Shown here piece by piece: positions 1-12,200 of a DNA stretch of 64,000 nt. The notes beneath the pieces are model-generated. The model was not told where the DNA came from. It ran no database searches and worked only from the letters and a program-made list of their open reading frames with translations. Position 1 is the first letter of the stretch; each line of letters starts with the position of its first letter. Made by a program: the position numbers and the translations under genes. Origin of the DNA: Rhododendron vialii (taxonomy: Eukaryota; Streptophyta; Magnoliopsida; Ericales; Ericaceae); contig NC_080567.1 in assembly GCF_030253575.1 (NCBI RefSeq), positions 36,299,501 through 36,363,500 of the forward strand, read 5' to 3'.

Positions 1-323
1 CTTCATGACCACAAATTCACATAGTACCCAACCACTTAGTCATGGCATCCGCGTGTATATGTAGCGGTTGAGATTACTTAATAGTTTTTCGTTGCTCTGA
101 AAATGCCTAAATACCCTGTTCAATCAACTTCAATGGACTCTCCCCTCTGTAACGTAAATTTAAAATGATGGTCTGTTTTGCAGTTGGGTGAATGTAGACG
201 TCAAAGAAAGTTCAAAACAAAGCAGCAATGCAAGTTTTTGGCTTGGTTGATTTGGCTTTGAAATAAATTCAAGATTATAACATGGCAGTAATAATGGGTA
301 CCCAAAAAAAAAGAGAGAATACG

Positions 324-368
<45 letters not shown>

Positions 369-1835
369 CTTCGAGATCATGAAGTTCGGAGACGGCTCTC
401 CAACAGCTTAAGCAAGGGTCTCCTTCGAGCGTCAAACAATGATCTGGACACCACATGAATACATAAGAGTTTACAGACTTAAATAATTCAGCCCCAAATT
501 TAAAACAAATTGATCAACTCAACTCTCGGATCAATTTACCCATATCTCAACTCATGTGGAGGACAGACACATGGGGTGCCCGGTACCCTTCAAATAATTG
601 TACTAGTTTTACGGATTAATTTTGAAAAATTCTACAGAATTGATCCCTCAAGTCCCATAGGTGTTTTTTTTTTAAATTTTTATAGCATGCGTGCAAAAAC
701 CTCCAATAATTCTAAGTTATCAACTTTTTAAAGTTGCAGGTGTAAAATTAAACGGCAGTTGCAAACACACACAATTTTATAGCAATACATAACCTTTCTT
801 TCAATGCCTTCAGTGATCTTACATCGAACAAGATGGGGCTCACTTTCGTCCTTGCTCATTCAATTGAACTTAAGTAACGTGGCCAGCCCGGTCAACGGGA
901 TTCTAGCTTTACATGAATGTGTCTCCCCCTCTGTTTATGTGAGTTTGATACACGTGATATGAAATATACCTTTTGTTATTAATGTAAAAATAATGGAATG
1001 CACCCACTAGCTTGTTGGCCTATCAAGAAGCAAGAAGCAACAAGTGAGTAAGATTAAGATGAGTACAATTGAAATGAGAATGTAGAGGTGGATGTGTGGT
1101 AAGACTAGGAGAGAGCCTCGCCTAGCCCGGTGTCACGCCATGCCTTGCATAGCCATGGCTTTGCCTTGCTACCCGTCCAAAAGCCATGCCTTGCAATTTT
1201 TCCTTTCTCGTGTTATGTAGTGTAGCTTGTCGTGCCAGTTGAAAAGCACATGCCGTTTGAAGACCACTTTGGATGCCGTGATACGAAAGAACTTGGGCTT
1301 ACTGAATTTAAATGAACAGGTAGCCCTAGACAAGGCTCCGCTCGGATTGGTTTGTATTTGGCAACGAAGAGAGGTATTCCAGACCAGCTTGCAGTATTCT
1401 CGTTTGTTTGTGCTTTCAATTTCTTAGGGACATTTTTGTATCCCCAGATTTCGTAACGTTTGGAATGTTCCACGCGAAAGATGAAGAATGATATAACTGA
1501 ATTTACCAAAACGAAAAAAAGAATGAAATAACTGAAGAGGGAAGAGAAATACGGAATTACGGGGCTTATCCAAAAAAAAGAAGAAGATGGAATTACGTGC
1601 CTGCGATCTCTTTTGCAGTCTTTTGGATGTACGGGAGTTGTTCGTACAACCTATCGATGCTGTTTCTGTTGAAACCATTTCGCTTTGGATACGCGGGAAG
1701 TCTCGCCGTACAACAGATCTTCCACGAACCGACCCTCGCCGCCGCCGCCGCCGATCTTGGACAGTTCAGAAGGCGGCGAGGCTCGTTTGGTTCAAGCAGA
1801 AAACCGGAAGGAGAAGGCAGAGTCACTGTTCTCAT

Positions 1836-1876
<41 letters not shown>

Positions 1877-3193
1877 AGCAAGATACTAGTACTATGAGTC
1901 ACTGGATGGGATATGCATAAAGTCGAGAGAGAACGGTGGGACAGAGGCGACAAGCATAAAATAGAATTAAGAGTGGATAAGGATGAGATATTTTATTCTT
2001 GGATATTTTCTCACTCATATTGCCGGTGCTACAGTGATAGATTTTAAATAGGTTAATTGGCCTTTTTTTATTTAATTTTTTTTTACATTTTTTAATTTTA
2101 TGTTAAATTTTTTAAGATTATTACTTCAACTCGATGAGAGAAATGAAAAAAATAAAAAATTATAGTCCAAACCTTTTCTTTGAATAAACACAAAAATCAA
2201 CCAAAAAACCAAAAATTTTGCTATTTTGAAAAAAAAAATTAGGTTATACTTCTTCGATTTCTCTAATCAAGTACCAATAATTTACAAATTTTTTATGCGA
2301 AACTAACAAATCCTAAAAAATTGAGAATACACACACAAAAAAAAATAAATAAGAAGAAGCCAATTTAGCCAAAAGACTCTTGAATAACGAAAAGGTGGGA
2401 ATGTGAGAATCTGAGATTAGTTTCTCAAAATAAGCGTGGACCTTTTGTATGTTTTTATATTTTTTTAATTTTTCTTATCAAGATAAATTAATAATTTATA
2501 AAAATTTAATGTAAAACAAAAAAACATAAAAAAATTCCACAAGGACAAAACAAAAAAAACCCAATCTTATTTTGGGAAACGAGGCATCTAATGATGACAA
2601 GATTTAACTCGTGAACAACAATGCTAGTGTTAGGGTTGATTTGGTTGGTTGATAGATTTGCACACCAAACAACTGCTTAGAATCCGATTTTCTTGGGAAT
2701 CTTTAAGTCTTAGATTGAATGACCTAACTTCGACCGGACCGATATTGAAAATAGTCAAAATACACATAAGCTAATCGGAACACCATTCTAAACGCGGCGA
2801 CGAGCTAGATGAATCCCGTGGGCAGAGAATCCAGTGGCTCAGCGCCCATCGTTTTCCCTCTTTTACAACTTCTTTGGGCTTTGTCGTTTTGAAACTTGCA
2901 AACAAAGCTGATATATGGAAATGGGGTTGTTGGCCCATTGGGCGGCCACAGGCCCAGTGGACCAGGTACATGGACAGATTGCCAGGTCTAGATTGATAAT
3001 CATTGTTCAGAAACAGTTCGATTACATTCATTTTTGCAACTGGTTAGGGGCGTTAGGCACACACTGTTCACATGCACCTAATAACTCAGTGTAAAAGTTA
3101 AATCACACGCATCTCGATTAATTTCGGGAAATTAATCGAATCATGCACTAGCTTGTGACTCACTTAAAGTTGGGATGGAGTCTTGCCAATTGA
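1..3193. other. Intergenic, no gene recognised
   Basis: I see no supportable gene here. The stretch is AT-rich and carries a GA microsatellite at about 328-364 and a CT microsatellite at about 1840-1871. An arginine-rich open frame at 1587-1889 runs through a GCC-repeat tract and then the CT microsatellite. It has no recognisable domain and no visible splice context, so it is not called. Confidence 0.6.
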
Positions 3194-3293
3194 GAGGTTT
3201 CGAACCTAAGATCTTAAGAATGAACAAACTCTCATGGATAGATTCCGAGGTTTCAAACCTAAGATCTTAAGAATGAACAAACTCCCATGGATT
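3194..3293. repeat. Two-copy tandem repeat, ~53-bp unit
   Basis: The unit beginning GAGGTTTCGAACC at 3194 recurs at 3247 as GAGGTTTCAAACC, followed in both copies by AAGATCTTAAGAATGAACAA. Only a few bases differ, so the duplication is local and fairly recent. The motif resembles the B-box end of a tRNA-derived element, but no complete tRNA fold can be drawn. Confidence 0.75.
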
Positions 3294-3299
3294 TGTTCG

Positions 3300-4510
3300 G
3301 AACCTAGGAAAAAGAAAAGAATGGAAAAGAAAAAATATTTTCTCTTGTTTGGATTGAAAGGAAACCTAGAAGGAAATAGTAACAAAACAAAGAATCAAGG
3401 AGTGAATTTTCGAGTCCGGCTTCTCTCCAATCCATAGAGAATTGGAGGATCCTCCAATTACAATTCAATGGCGGATAAAAAAAAAATTTGCAATTCAATG
3501 GTCAGGATTACTCTAGTATCTCCAGCCCCAAAACTCATATGGTATTCTATGGGCACTTCATTACTCCCAAAATATTTTTCAATTACATAAGAATCTTCCC
3601 TCCCCGTTTTTTTAATGGCCAAAAAAATTCTTTAATCTTTGAAATTTACAAAAAAAAAATCATTAATCCTCATTAATTTTTTTTTGAATGACGTCTTCTC
3701 TCCCTATTAAACCTGCCTTTAAAAAACTTTTTTTACATAGCTCATGAGGATTTTTTTAGTAATATTATATCTATAACTTTTTTTTCCTTTCAAATTTACA
3801 AAAAAAAAAATCATTAATCCTCATTAATTTTTTTTTGAATGACGTCTTCTCTCCCTATTAAACCTGCCTTTAAAAAACTTTTTTTACATAGCTCATGAGG
3901 ATTTTTTTAGTAATATTATATCTATAACTTTTTTTTCCTTTCAGCATGGTTTTTTTCGTTGATATTATCTTATTATGTAACTCATGAGATTTTTTTTTTA
4001 CTGATACTAGTGTATTTCCATGTGTGTTTCGCACTGTCGTGTAGTCATTGATGTAGTTGTTCTTGTATGTAAGAAAGTTGAAATTAAGATTCAGTTATGG
4101 AAATTAGAAAGAAATCGTAAAAGTAAGTAATTGAACGTAATATAATTTTTACATAAAAAATATTTTAAAAGAAATGCAAAAGGAGTTCTTTGATTAATCG
4201 TGTGAATCTAATAGTTCTTTGAACATGCACCTATTATTAAAGTTACAATATGAAATTTTACTAATATTTGAAATTTGGTAAATTGGTGCCTGAAATGTGA
4301 TAATTGAGAAATATTTGGGGAGTAATTGGGTGTCCGTAGAATACTATACGAGCTTTGGGGCCGGAGATATTAGGGTAATTATGACCATTGAATTGAAATT
4401 GAAGGATCCTCCAATTCTCTGTAGATTGGAAAGTAGCTGGACTCGGAATTTTCCTATGCACTTTCTTCAATGTTTCCTTTTTCCTTTCTAATCTTTTCCT
4501 TTCCCATCGT
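3300..4510. mobile_element. Long-TIR (foldback) non-autonomous DNA element
   Basis: The left arm at about 3319-3590 and the right arm at about 4290-4505 are imperfect reverse complements. For example, GAGAATTGGAGGATCCTCCA near 3438 matches the reverse complement of the sequence near 4400-4425. Pairing continues through blocks around CTCCAGCCCCAAA and TATTCTA. No transposase frame lies between the arms. Long imperfect terminal repeats are typical of Mutator-like foldbacks or large MITEs. I could not fix the outer ends or a target duplication. Confidence 0.6.
3640..3941. repeat. Tandem duplication, 151-bp unit, two copies
   Basis: A unit containing CATTAATCCTCATTAA, GAATGACGTCTTCTCTCCC and ACATAGCTCATGAGGA occurs at about 3640-3790 and again, almost unchanged, at 3791-3941. 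It lies in the loop of the long-TIR element. The near identity suggests the duplication is younger than the element itself. Confidence 0.85.
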
Positions 4511-4920
4511 AGTTGTTTGTTTAAAGGGGGAAAAAACCTCTAAGTTTCACAATTTCTAGGCTCACTTTCTAAAACTGGTTTGCTTCTAACGCACCACGTA
4601 CAACATTATGCACAACATACTCGTGTGCGTTTCATCGATACGCATTGTACTAGCAATAATTATTCACTGGAATTTTAAGCCGGCAAGCGGAAGTAAAAAA
4701 AATTGGATACATTAAATCGAATTGCAAATACCGTACACCGCCACTTTCCGTCGGGAAATATTGTTCTGTCACACCATATCACTGTCCGTCTCACCACACA
4801 TATGTCGAGACGGAAATTAAGGTCCTATCAATTGTAGGTGGTTTTAGGACTATGGTTAGACCGAATAAGAGGTTATGGGGATCTAAACTTCGACTCGTCC
4901 AAAAAAACCCCCTCAATGGT
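4511..4920. other. Intergenic, nothing recognised
   Basis: No coding signal, RNA gene or clear repeat boundary is seen between the long-TIR element and duplicated block copy 1. Confidence 0.5.
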
Positions 4921-6175
4921 GAGCAATCAAAAGTAGTTGTACTGACTATGGTTATATATTTCAAGGATAACATCTAACAAACATATACATGTTACCACAG
5001 ATTCAACATCATTTTTTCATTTTGGTAGAAATAGATTAATCCAAAATAGAGATACATATGAAGTGTTAATTTTAGCAAACGAACAAATATCTATCAAAGA
5101 CCCATTAGTTTCGCCTCAGCGAAGGAACAACAATTGATTGTCAATGGTTTTGTCACCTTTAAAATTACAAAGAAAATGGACAATAAAGAATCTAACGAAA
5201 AAAATTGGTGAAGTTACTGACGATGAAGCATTCCACTACCCTGAATATTGAAAAGAAGAATTTTATTGGCAATGGAAGGCTTCACCGTCATGTAACTTCT
5301 CCATTTTTTCGTTAGATTTTTCATTGTTCACTTTCTTTGTTATTTTAAAGGGAAAAAATAAAATCATTGACAATCAATTGTGATTCCTTCGTTGAGAAGA
5401 AAATTATGGGTCTTCGCTAGATATTTGTTCATATTTTAAAATTAACATTTTGAAATATTTTTTATTTTTGTTTAGGGCAATAATTTTCACATTCTTTTTT
5501 TTTTTTCCTGTTTTTTAGTGTTGAAATTGTACATATTTTTTTTTGTTAAAAGACAAAAAATAAAGTGTTGATATAAAAAATTGGAGTGTGATAATCATTT
5601 TACTTTGTTTAATCTATTTTTAAGATTAACAGTTTCATTTTGTTTGTATGAATGATGTTGAATTTGTGGCAACATAAATGGAGTTCGTTTAGCGGTGGAA
5701 ACAGAGACTTTATTGGACAAGCGAGAGGTTTGGGTCCTCATTAACTTCGTATTGAATCTAAAAATACTCCTAAAACACCACCATACGTGAAGACCTTAGC
5801 TTTTTATTTATTTATTTATTTATTCAAAGACCTTAGCTTTCATTACGACATAGTATTATACTATAAATATAAATAGATTTTTCATTCTAAATAGCTTCTG
5901 CAGCGCACTCCCGTAGTAAACGTGTAGTACGGTCAATCCGGCCGCACATTTCGGTAACGAACGATTCAGATTTTCATCCTAACGATGAACGATTAGAATT
6001 TATAAAAGATTAGATTAAATCTAAACCGTCCGTGTCGGAGATCGGATCCGCTGCACTGCACTGTATAGTGCGCCCCTCCCATTCCGACGAACAAGCCCCA
6101 CAGCTCTACAGCCAACGTGTTACACGTACGACGATACAACACGACGATTTTTCACCTTTCGTCACCCTTTGCAAT
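4921..6175. repeat. Duplicated block, copy 1 (uninterrupted)
   Basis: This block is collinear and in the same orientation with pieces of 18947-22600. Shared anchors in order are GAGCAATCAAAAGTA (4921 and 18947), AAGACCCATTA, GACGATGAAGCATTCCACTA, AATCATTGACAATC, AGATATTTGTTC, and finally ACGTGTTACACGTACGACGA near 6117 and 22546. Copy 1 lacks the large insertions seen in copy 2 and so acts as an empty-site reference for them. It also contains a stretch at 5890-6075 related to the inverted repeats at 32 kb (CAATCCGGCCG and a CGTGTAGT motif). No gene is encoded. Confidence 0.8.
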
Positions 6176-6193
6176 GCTCGGTGTAAGAATTTC

Positions 6194-6575
6194 GGGACCA
6201 TGTGATGTCCCCGCTATATTTTCGGTAAGTCTAAGGCCACCGACCACGGCTACTGAACGGCCACGGAGCTCATCCCGGATTTCGCACAGATAATCCGATC
6301 TGTTCAATAATTATAAAAAAAACCCGAGTGAGCCTATGCAAAATCAGCCCAATCCGATATGTGTAGGTGGTCGATTCAATCTTCTATTTGTTTTACAAAT
6401 CCGGAATCAGAATGAAAAAATGAAAGATTCGATCGAGCAACTACAGATATCGGATTGAGCTGATATTTTACGGGGCCATTTGATTTTTAAAAAAAAATTA
6501 TTAAACGGTTTGAATCATCTGTACGGATCGGAGTGGGCCTCGCGTGGCCATGGTCGGTACGTATAGACGGGTCCC
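6194..6575. mobile_element. Foldback element (~382 bp)
   Basis: The sequence starts with GGGACC and ends with GGTCCC, and its two halves are imperfect reverse complements almost to the centre. Paired blocks include CAATCCGATATGTGTAG near 6350 against the reverse complement of CTACAGATATCGGATTG near 6440, and the ATAATT/AATTAT tracts. No open frame is supported. It is consistent with a small foldback MITE; the superfamily is not resolved. Confidence 0.65.
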
Positions 6576-8270
6576 TATATTTTTGTAATATCGTGATTTT
6601 GCGGAAATTAATTTAAAGTCAAGGAGCAGGGACTGTCGTATCTTTTATCCGTTTCTGACGAGTTGAGGCTTTCGAATTTTTGTTATGGTAGTCAATACTT
6701 ACTAGTGCATGAATTCTATATTTATATATAGAGATAGATAGAAGATTGGCTTATAAATAAGCAATACGTGGAGTTGCGTGATTTCAGCCGTTCGTTTCGA
6801 TATTGGATGGGTTAGATTTTAAAAAAACTCTTTAGTTAGATTTTTCCTGAAAACATGAAATGGGTACTCTTGTGTTATCACTCTTTTGGGTTGTTCTTGG
6901 TGAATTCATAGACCATGTGAGATTAATCATACATTTCAGTACTGTTCCAGTAATGAGCAGCATTGACATTCTTGCAGTTTTAATTTTCGGAATATGAATC
7001 GGTGCTTTGTGAATCCTTTCTATAATTCTACAACTTTCCCTTTGATTTAGTCACAAGGGAAACTGTGAGTACTAGCGTTTAGGGAAGGGATTGTGCCTTT
7101 CTGAATGCAAAGGAACAGATATACTCATATACCCTTTGTCACCGAATCAGGTCCCCGTCTCTCTCTTATCCATTTCTCTGAGTTTTCCTTTGTTCTGCAT
7201 TTTATTTATTTTACTGCTTGGTTGTTCGAGAGGGATGCATATGTGTATTTTTTGGTGAGTATATAGGGGATTTTGGTTACTATATGATTATACCCTACCC
7301 TTGGGTGTTTTATGTGGAGACCATAGGGAAAATAGGAGTGATGAAATATGCGAAAGCCGTAGAAGTTACAAATGGTCTCCAGACACTCCACTGCTATAAC
7401 ATCACTCCATCTCAGATTCTAAACCTTCTTTTTCCCCATTTTTAGTGTGGCTTCACTTATTCTTAGCAGATGCATTTGATGCCGATCCATATCAGATGCA
7501 TTCAATACATCCCTCCAGAGATCTGCACATATGAACCAACGTTTGATAAAGACATTATTCACGAAGGAAACTACTGCAGTTCTTTGGCTGTTATTTATTT
7601 ACTTTTTTTTACCCCTTTTCGAATCTGCAGTTTCTACATTAATCGACTTTTGATTTGAGAAGAGGAGGATGCTATCGAAGCATATTGCCAGCTTTCAGAA
7701 TTTGTACAATGAAAAGAGGTTGCCAAATAACTTTTTATGCTATCTTTGCAATATTGTTGTGGGTGTTTTGGTTGGATAGGTTAGCCAAGTGCTCCATTAG
7801 TACTTCATGTAAAATTTCTTTTGTTGACTCACGGATACTCCCTCTTTGCAACCTCAAATTCTCACTCATGTTCTGATATAGAGGTTTCATGCTGGATCCT
7901 CACTGGAGAAAGGCAGGACTGTTGTGATCAGGTCAAAATATGTTCGAGTATTGATAAATCAGGACGTGATATTTTTATCCTTACGGCAATAATGGAGATA
8001 TAGTTAGCCACATGTAGCGTGATGTGCTGCTCATCCAGTATGCTCTGAGTGAAAAAGTACGTAGCATGTGTGAAATGTTGCCTCAAATCAGGACATATGT
8101 TTTGCTATGGAACTAGCTGCTTTCAAGTTTGTTTGCTCTTGGATATTTTTTCTAATCTATGAGCTTTTCTACTTTCTTAAAAAAAACGCGCCTCAGAATT
8201 TGTCACTTGGTGTTTAAAATTGCGCGCGACTTAATTTCCGGTGATATATGATATTCTTTATTTTATGAAG
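6576..8270. other. Gene-poor stretch upstream of the HDR relic
   Basis: No intact gene is seen. Two short spots could be decayed upstream HDR exons: GACATTATTCAC near 7551 and ATATTGCCAGCTTT near 7682, the latter able to encode Ile-Leu-Pro-Ala-Phe, a conserved HDR string. Both matches are too short to claim. Confidence 0.4.
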
Positions 8271-8916
8271 GTTTGGACAACTGTTGAAATGCACAAGAAG
8301 GAGAATACACTTCTATTATTCATGGAAAATTCTCACTTGAGGAGACTATAGCGACGGTGTCTTTTGCAGGAAAGTATGTCATTGTGAAGAACATGGCAGA
8401 GGTAGTGTTTTTTGTTATCAGAGCTTGTATTGTTTGTTAAGTTCAAATAGTCTATAGAATCTCTTAGATTTCTTTACTGAAGTGACATATAGGCTCTATT
8501 TGTTTCGACTGAAAATATTTCCTCCAATAATATTTGCCCAACTTTCCAATATTTGGTGGCACATAGTATATGTAGAAAAAACATTCTTGAGGTAAAACGT
8601 TTTCCAGTAAAAGACTTATAATCTATATGAATTTCTCAACTTAATACAAGCAACCTACGTTTGTGACTACTTTCTTGGGGGTGAGCTTGATGGATCTAGC
8701 TCTACCAAAGAAGCATTTTTAGAGGTAAAATGTTATTGTTCCTTAGTTTCTCTATATGGTCGGAAAACAACGCGCAACAGGTTTCAAACAATAATTTATG
8801 TCTGTTGCAGAAATTTAAATTCGCAGTTTCCATGGGGTTCGATCCAGACACTGACTTGGTTAAAGTTGGAATTGCAAATCAAACTATGATGCTCAAGAGC
8901 GAAACTGAAGAGATTG
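8271..8916 (+). pseudogene. HDR: HDR/IspH pseudogene fragment (4-hydroxy-3-methylbut-2-enyl diphosphate reductase)
   Basis: Three adjacent exons of plant HDR (IspH, the last enzyme of the plastid MEP isoprenoid pathway) are recognisable. Exon a (8271-8401) begins [10 protein letters not shown]. Exon b (8650-8724) encodes ATYVCDYFLGGELDG then STKEAFLE. Exon c (8811-8916) carries [17 protein letters not shown] and ETEEIG. In exon a one G is missing near 8298-8302 compared with the family's KKGEYTS, which shifts the frame and gives TAG at 8349-8351. After that point the expected HGK, EET and [11 protein letters not shown] codons are all present, but in the shifted frame. The exon b acceptor is AA (8648-8649) where AG would be needed to stay in frame. 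The retained exons lie between the second and third Fe-S cysteine ligands of the family, so no cluster ligand remains, and everything downstream is absent. Family knowledge is from memory; the reading is direct. Confidence 0.88.
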
Positions 8917-8998
8917 GTATGTAACCATTTTCACCGTACCATTCGATAATGAAAAACCCTAGATCGCCTAGGTTTAAAGATTTGCTATGGTTAAGGTA

Positions 8999-9152
8999 GT
9001 GTTTGGTTTGCCGAAATGATTTCGTGATGGACTGAAATGGGCATTATTAGGCGTTCCAATGGAATGACATCCACCTGATTCACCAGACGGTGGAATGATA
9101 TTAAGAGGGAATGGTTATTAAGTCTCGCTTTCATTCCAGTGAACCAAACAAT
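8999..9152. mobile_element. Small MITE (~154 bp)
   Basis: The sequence GTGTTTGGTTTGCCGAAATGA at 9000 is mirrored by the reverse complement of CATTCCAGTGAACCAAACA ending near 9151, giving short terminal inverted repeats around a non-coding core. It sits exactly where the HDR relic stops and the lipase relic begins. The target duplication is not clear. Confidence 0.5.
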
Positions 9153-9281
9153 GTGTGTACTTGATTTCTACCTGGGGCAGCAGAATCAAAGTACTTTTAC
9201 CCAGTATTGGATGCTTAGGATTTAAGTTACAACTATCTTCTTCATAAATGGAAAATTGGAAATGCCTTTGTTTTGACACAG

Positions 9282-12200
9282 GACACAACGCAATTGGCTG
9301 GTTTGTCTGCTGGCGCTATTGTGTGTGCTGTAATTGCCTCTGGAGCTAATATGCAAGAGCCTTTGAAAGCTACCAAAATATTGGCTCAAGATTGCCGGCT
9401 GAGAGGAACTGCATTTCAGCTAGGGGTATGTTGCACTCTGTTCGTGGATAAGTAAACACTGTTCTTGAGGGCAACTTCGTGAAATGAGATAATATAGATA
9501 GCAAAGCATCACATTTTAGTGTTTATTGTAAATAGTACTAGGATACAAGTTTGAGCATAACTGCTTAGTGCATAAATTGATAGTACTCACTACTTTGTGT
9601 ACATTGATTGATTCTCGATGTTGTCCTGTAAGGGGTTTTAGCACCCTATCTCCATTTTGCTTCTATTTCCAAGCATTTAGCCATTTAGGTGAGAGTATGA
9701 TCCTTGTTATTATAGGCATGGGATTTAGTAGCATGACTACAACTTTTTTTTGAAGAATTATTTCGTTTGGGAGATCTTTTCTCACTTAAGAAGAATTATT
9801 TCGTTTGATACCCCCTCCGTCCCCGTTTGTTATCCATTCTCACTCTTTTGGGCACCTCAAATAACAATCTATACTTTTTAATTCATTTTTTGCTAGTAAT
9901 TTTGAATACTTTGTACATAAGAGTAATTGAGATCATTGGATTGTTGAAATTCTTGAACTTTTTTTTTCCACAAAAGAAATTATTTTTTACCTGATCAAAG
10001 GGCATAATTGTCAAAAAAGGACAAACAAATGTGGATGGACTGGGTAACATTGAATTTTGAGATTGGCCAGCTTAAAACTGCAAAGAGTCAAGAACATTTC
10101 AACAGAAAATGAGAATAGACAAATTTGCAATATCAGCATAATCGTTTCTAGTTAGGTACTACGAGATTGAAACCTGTAGGTAGTTGGAACTAACTAAAGT
10201 ATTGTTGTTTCTGTACAAAACTTGAAGTATTTAACATGTTCATTGTTTTTGTGTTTAGGCTGTTCTAAGAGATGTTCTCGACAAGTTTCTGCCAGATGAC
10301 GTGCATACTCGATCCAATGGGAGGGCTCGTGGTGAGATTAATTTTCTCTCCCTCCCCGTATTCATAGTTGAATCGTGATACAAAATGTTTTCTTCAAGTG
10401 ATCAGAGTGGGTTACCCTAGTGAATTGAGAATGTGTGTGCTATGCACAAAAAAAGGGAAATCAGTGTTGTAGAATTAAGTTTGAACTTGAAAACTATCCG
10501 ATTCGCATGTGACCTTGAGGGTCCATTTGGAATGGAGGTGTGAAAAGAAAATAAGTGTTTTTGGTATTTCACTATTTCTTGCCAAATCTCACCACATTTG
10601 GTAGAAGTGTTTTATGCACATATGATTTCTCACCATTTCTCACAAGTCACAACCCAAACAAGTGAGGTTTTCCCTCCATTCCTCATCATTTATGAAAAAA
10701 TCCCTCAAAGCAAACGGGCTGTAGATTCCTCCGGTATGTGGCCTCACTTGTTGATTTGCAGGATGATACTTGATCTATTTCTTTGTGTTTGCATATGTTT
10801 AGTGTTTTTGAAGTACCTGCATATTTGGATTCGTGTATTATGACAAACTTTATAAATTCTGGACAGGACCTGTGATGAAGCAAAATGTTTTCCGTAAACC
10901 TTTTTCAAGAACTATCCTTCCACACACACCCCCCCCCCCAAAAAAAAAAAAAAAAAAAACAAATTTGTGAACTAGTCTCCATTACCGACAGAAGTTGTGA
11001 TAGTTGAAACTGTTGTTTCATTGGTTCACATTTGCTGTAACACAGATACTTTGGAGGCCTAGAGGCTTGCTGATTGATCAGTTTGACTAGAAAGAAGATT
11101 TTGTTAACGCGTTGTTTACTTCATCCTTCATCCCAGGGTACCTGTTTCAAAGTTCTTTGTCCTCCCATAAAAGATTAGTTTATCTGATGAAGTTGAACTG
11201 AACATGTAACTCAATGCAGATATCTTGCTCCGAGACCAGCAACAATGTTTCGGAATAGACTTTGCGTTGATGGGGATTTGACATTGTTTATGCCACCCAC
11301 TTCCGCTACTCAGACGGTATCTCTGAGTTTTATCTTGTGCAATGATTCTTTAGAGAAAATAACTTAAATACTTTATGAATAAATTGCGAAGATGTCTTAT
11401 GGTTGTTGATTTGCTGTAGAGATGAACCATATGTTGCATAGCTTTCTTCTTGATGTCAGCTTCTAACCACTAGGTGTTAGCTTTGATGAAAAAGTCTATC
11501 AATGGGACCTATCGTTGTATTGAACTAGAGAGCTTCTATTACTATAACTTGAACCTGTCTTTTTCCACTCCCAACCGTCAGGGAGATCCCTTTCATGTTT
11601 TTATTTTTTGGGTGGTGGGTTTGTGTATAACCCAACCAAATTGGAACTCTATCTGATGATTCCTCATACAAAAAGTTAGAATCCCTGTTTTCTTTCTTAC
11701 CTATAATCTCTTCAGAATCTGATAAATTAAACAATCTTGTACTCCTGGATGCTTAATTCGATTGTATGTTCACTTCTTTTCAAATTGAATATGCTGAAGT
11801 AGCTGAGCTGATTAACTGAGGAGCATTTGCAGTGATTTTGTTATGCTTCCTTTCAAACACTATGGTCTATCTGCCCGTAGACCTTAGAATTTAACTATCC
11901 TAGGTTCAATTTAAAGAACAGTTTGGCAGAGTCGTCTTACCTACAATTAACAACTCTTTAAACGTTTGTTTTTGCAGTTGGTTATTTTCTGTTTTATGGA
12001 ACTGGTACCTTTTTTCTGAATTCCAAAGGACAGAAAGAAAGAATAAGACAACGGATTTCTAGTGCATGGATTATTGTAGGTAGTATATGATGGTTCACTA
12101 TTTCTGCTTAATTTGCTGGTTTGCTTTTGCGCGTTCCCAGCCAGTCGATTGGGATATGAAGGGATTGGTATTAGCCCCGATTGCAACCCTGAGAATAGCG

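Noticed and set aside
1587-1920. Arg-rich open frames before a CT repeat
   Set aside because: Overlapping frames in three phases, GCC-repeat derived, no conserved motif. Could be a gene leader, but not supportable.
10500-10720. Possible MITE in the lipase relic intron
   Set aside because: Ends such as GGGTCCATTTGGAATGG and CAAAGCAAACGGGC do not pair well enough to define an element.
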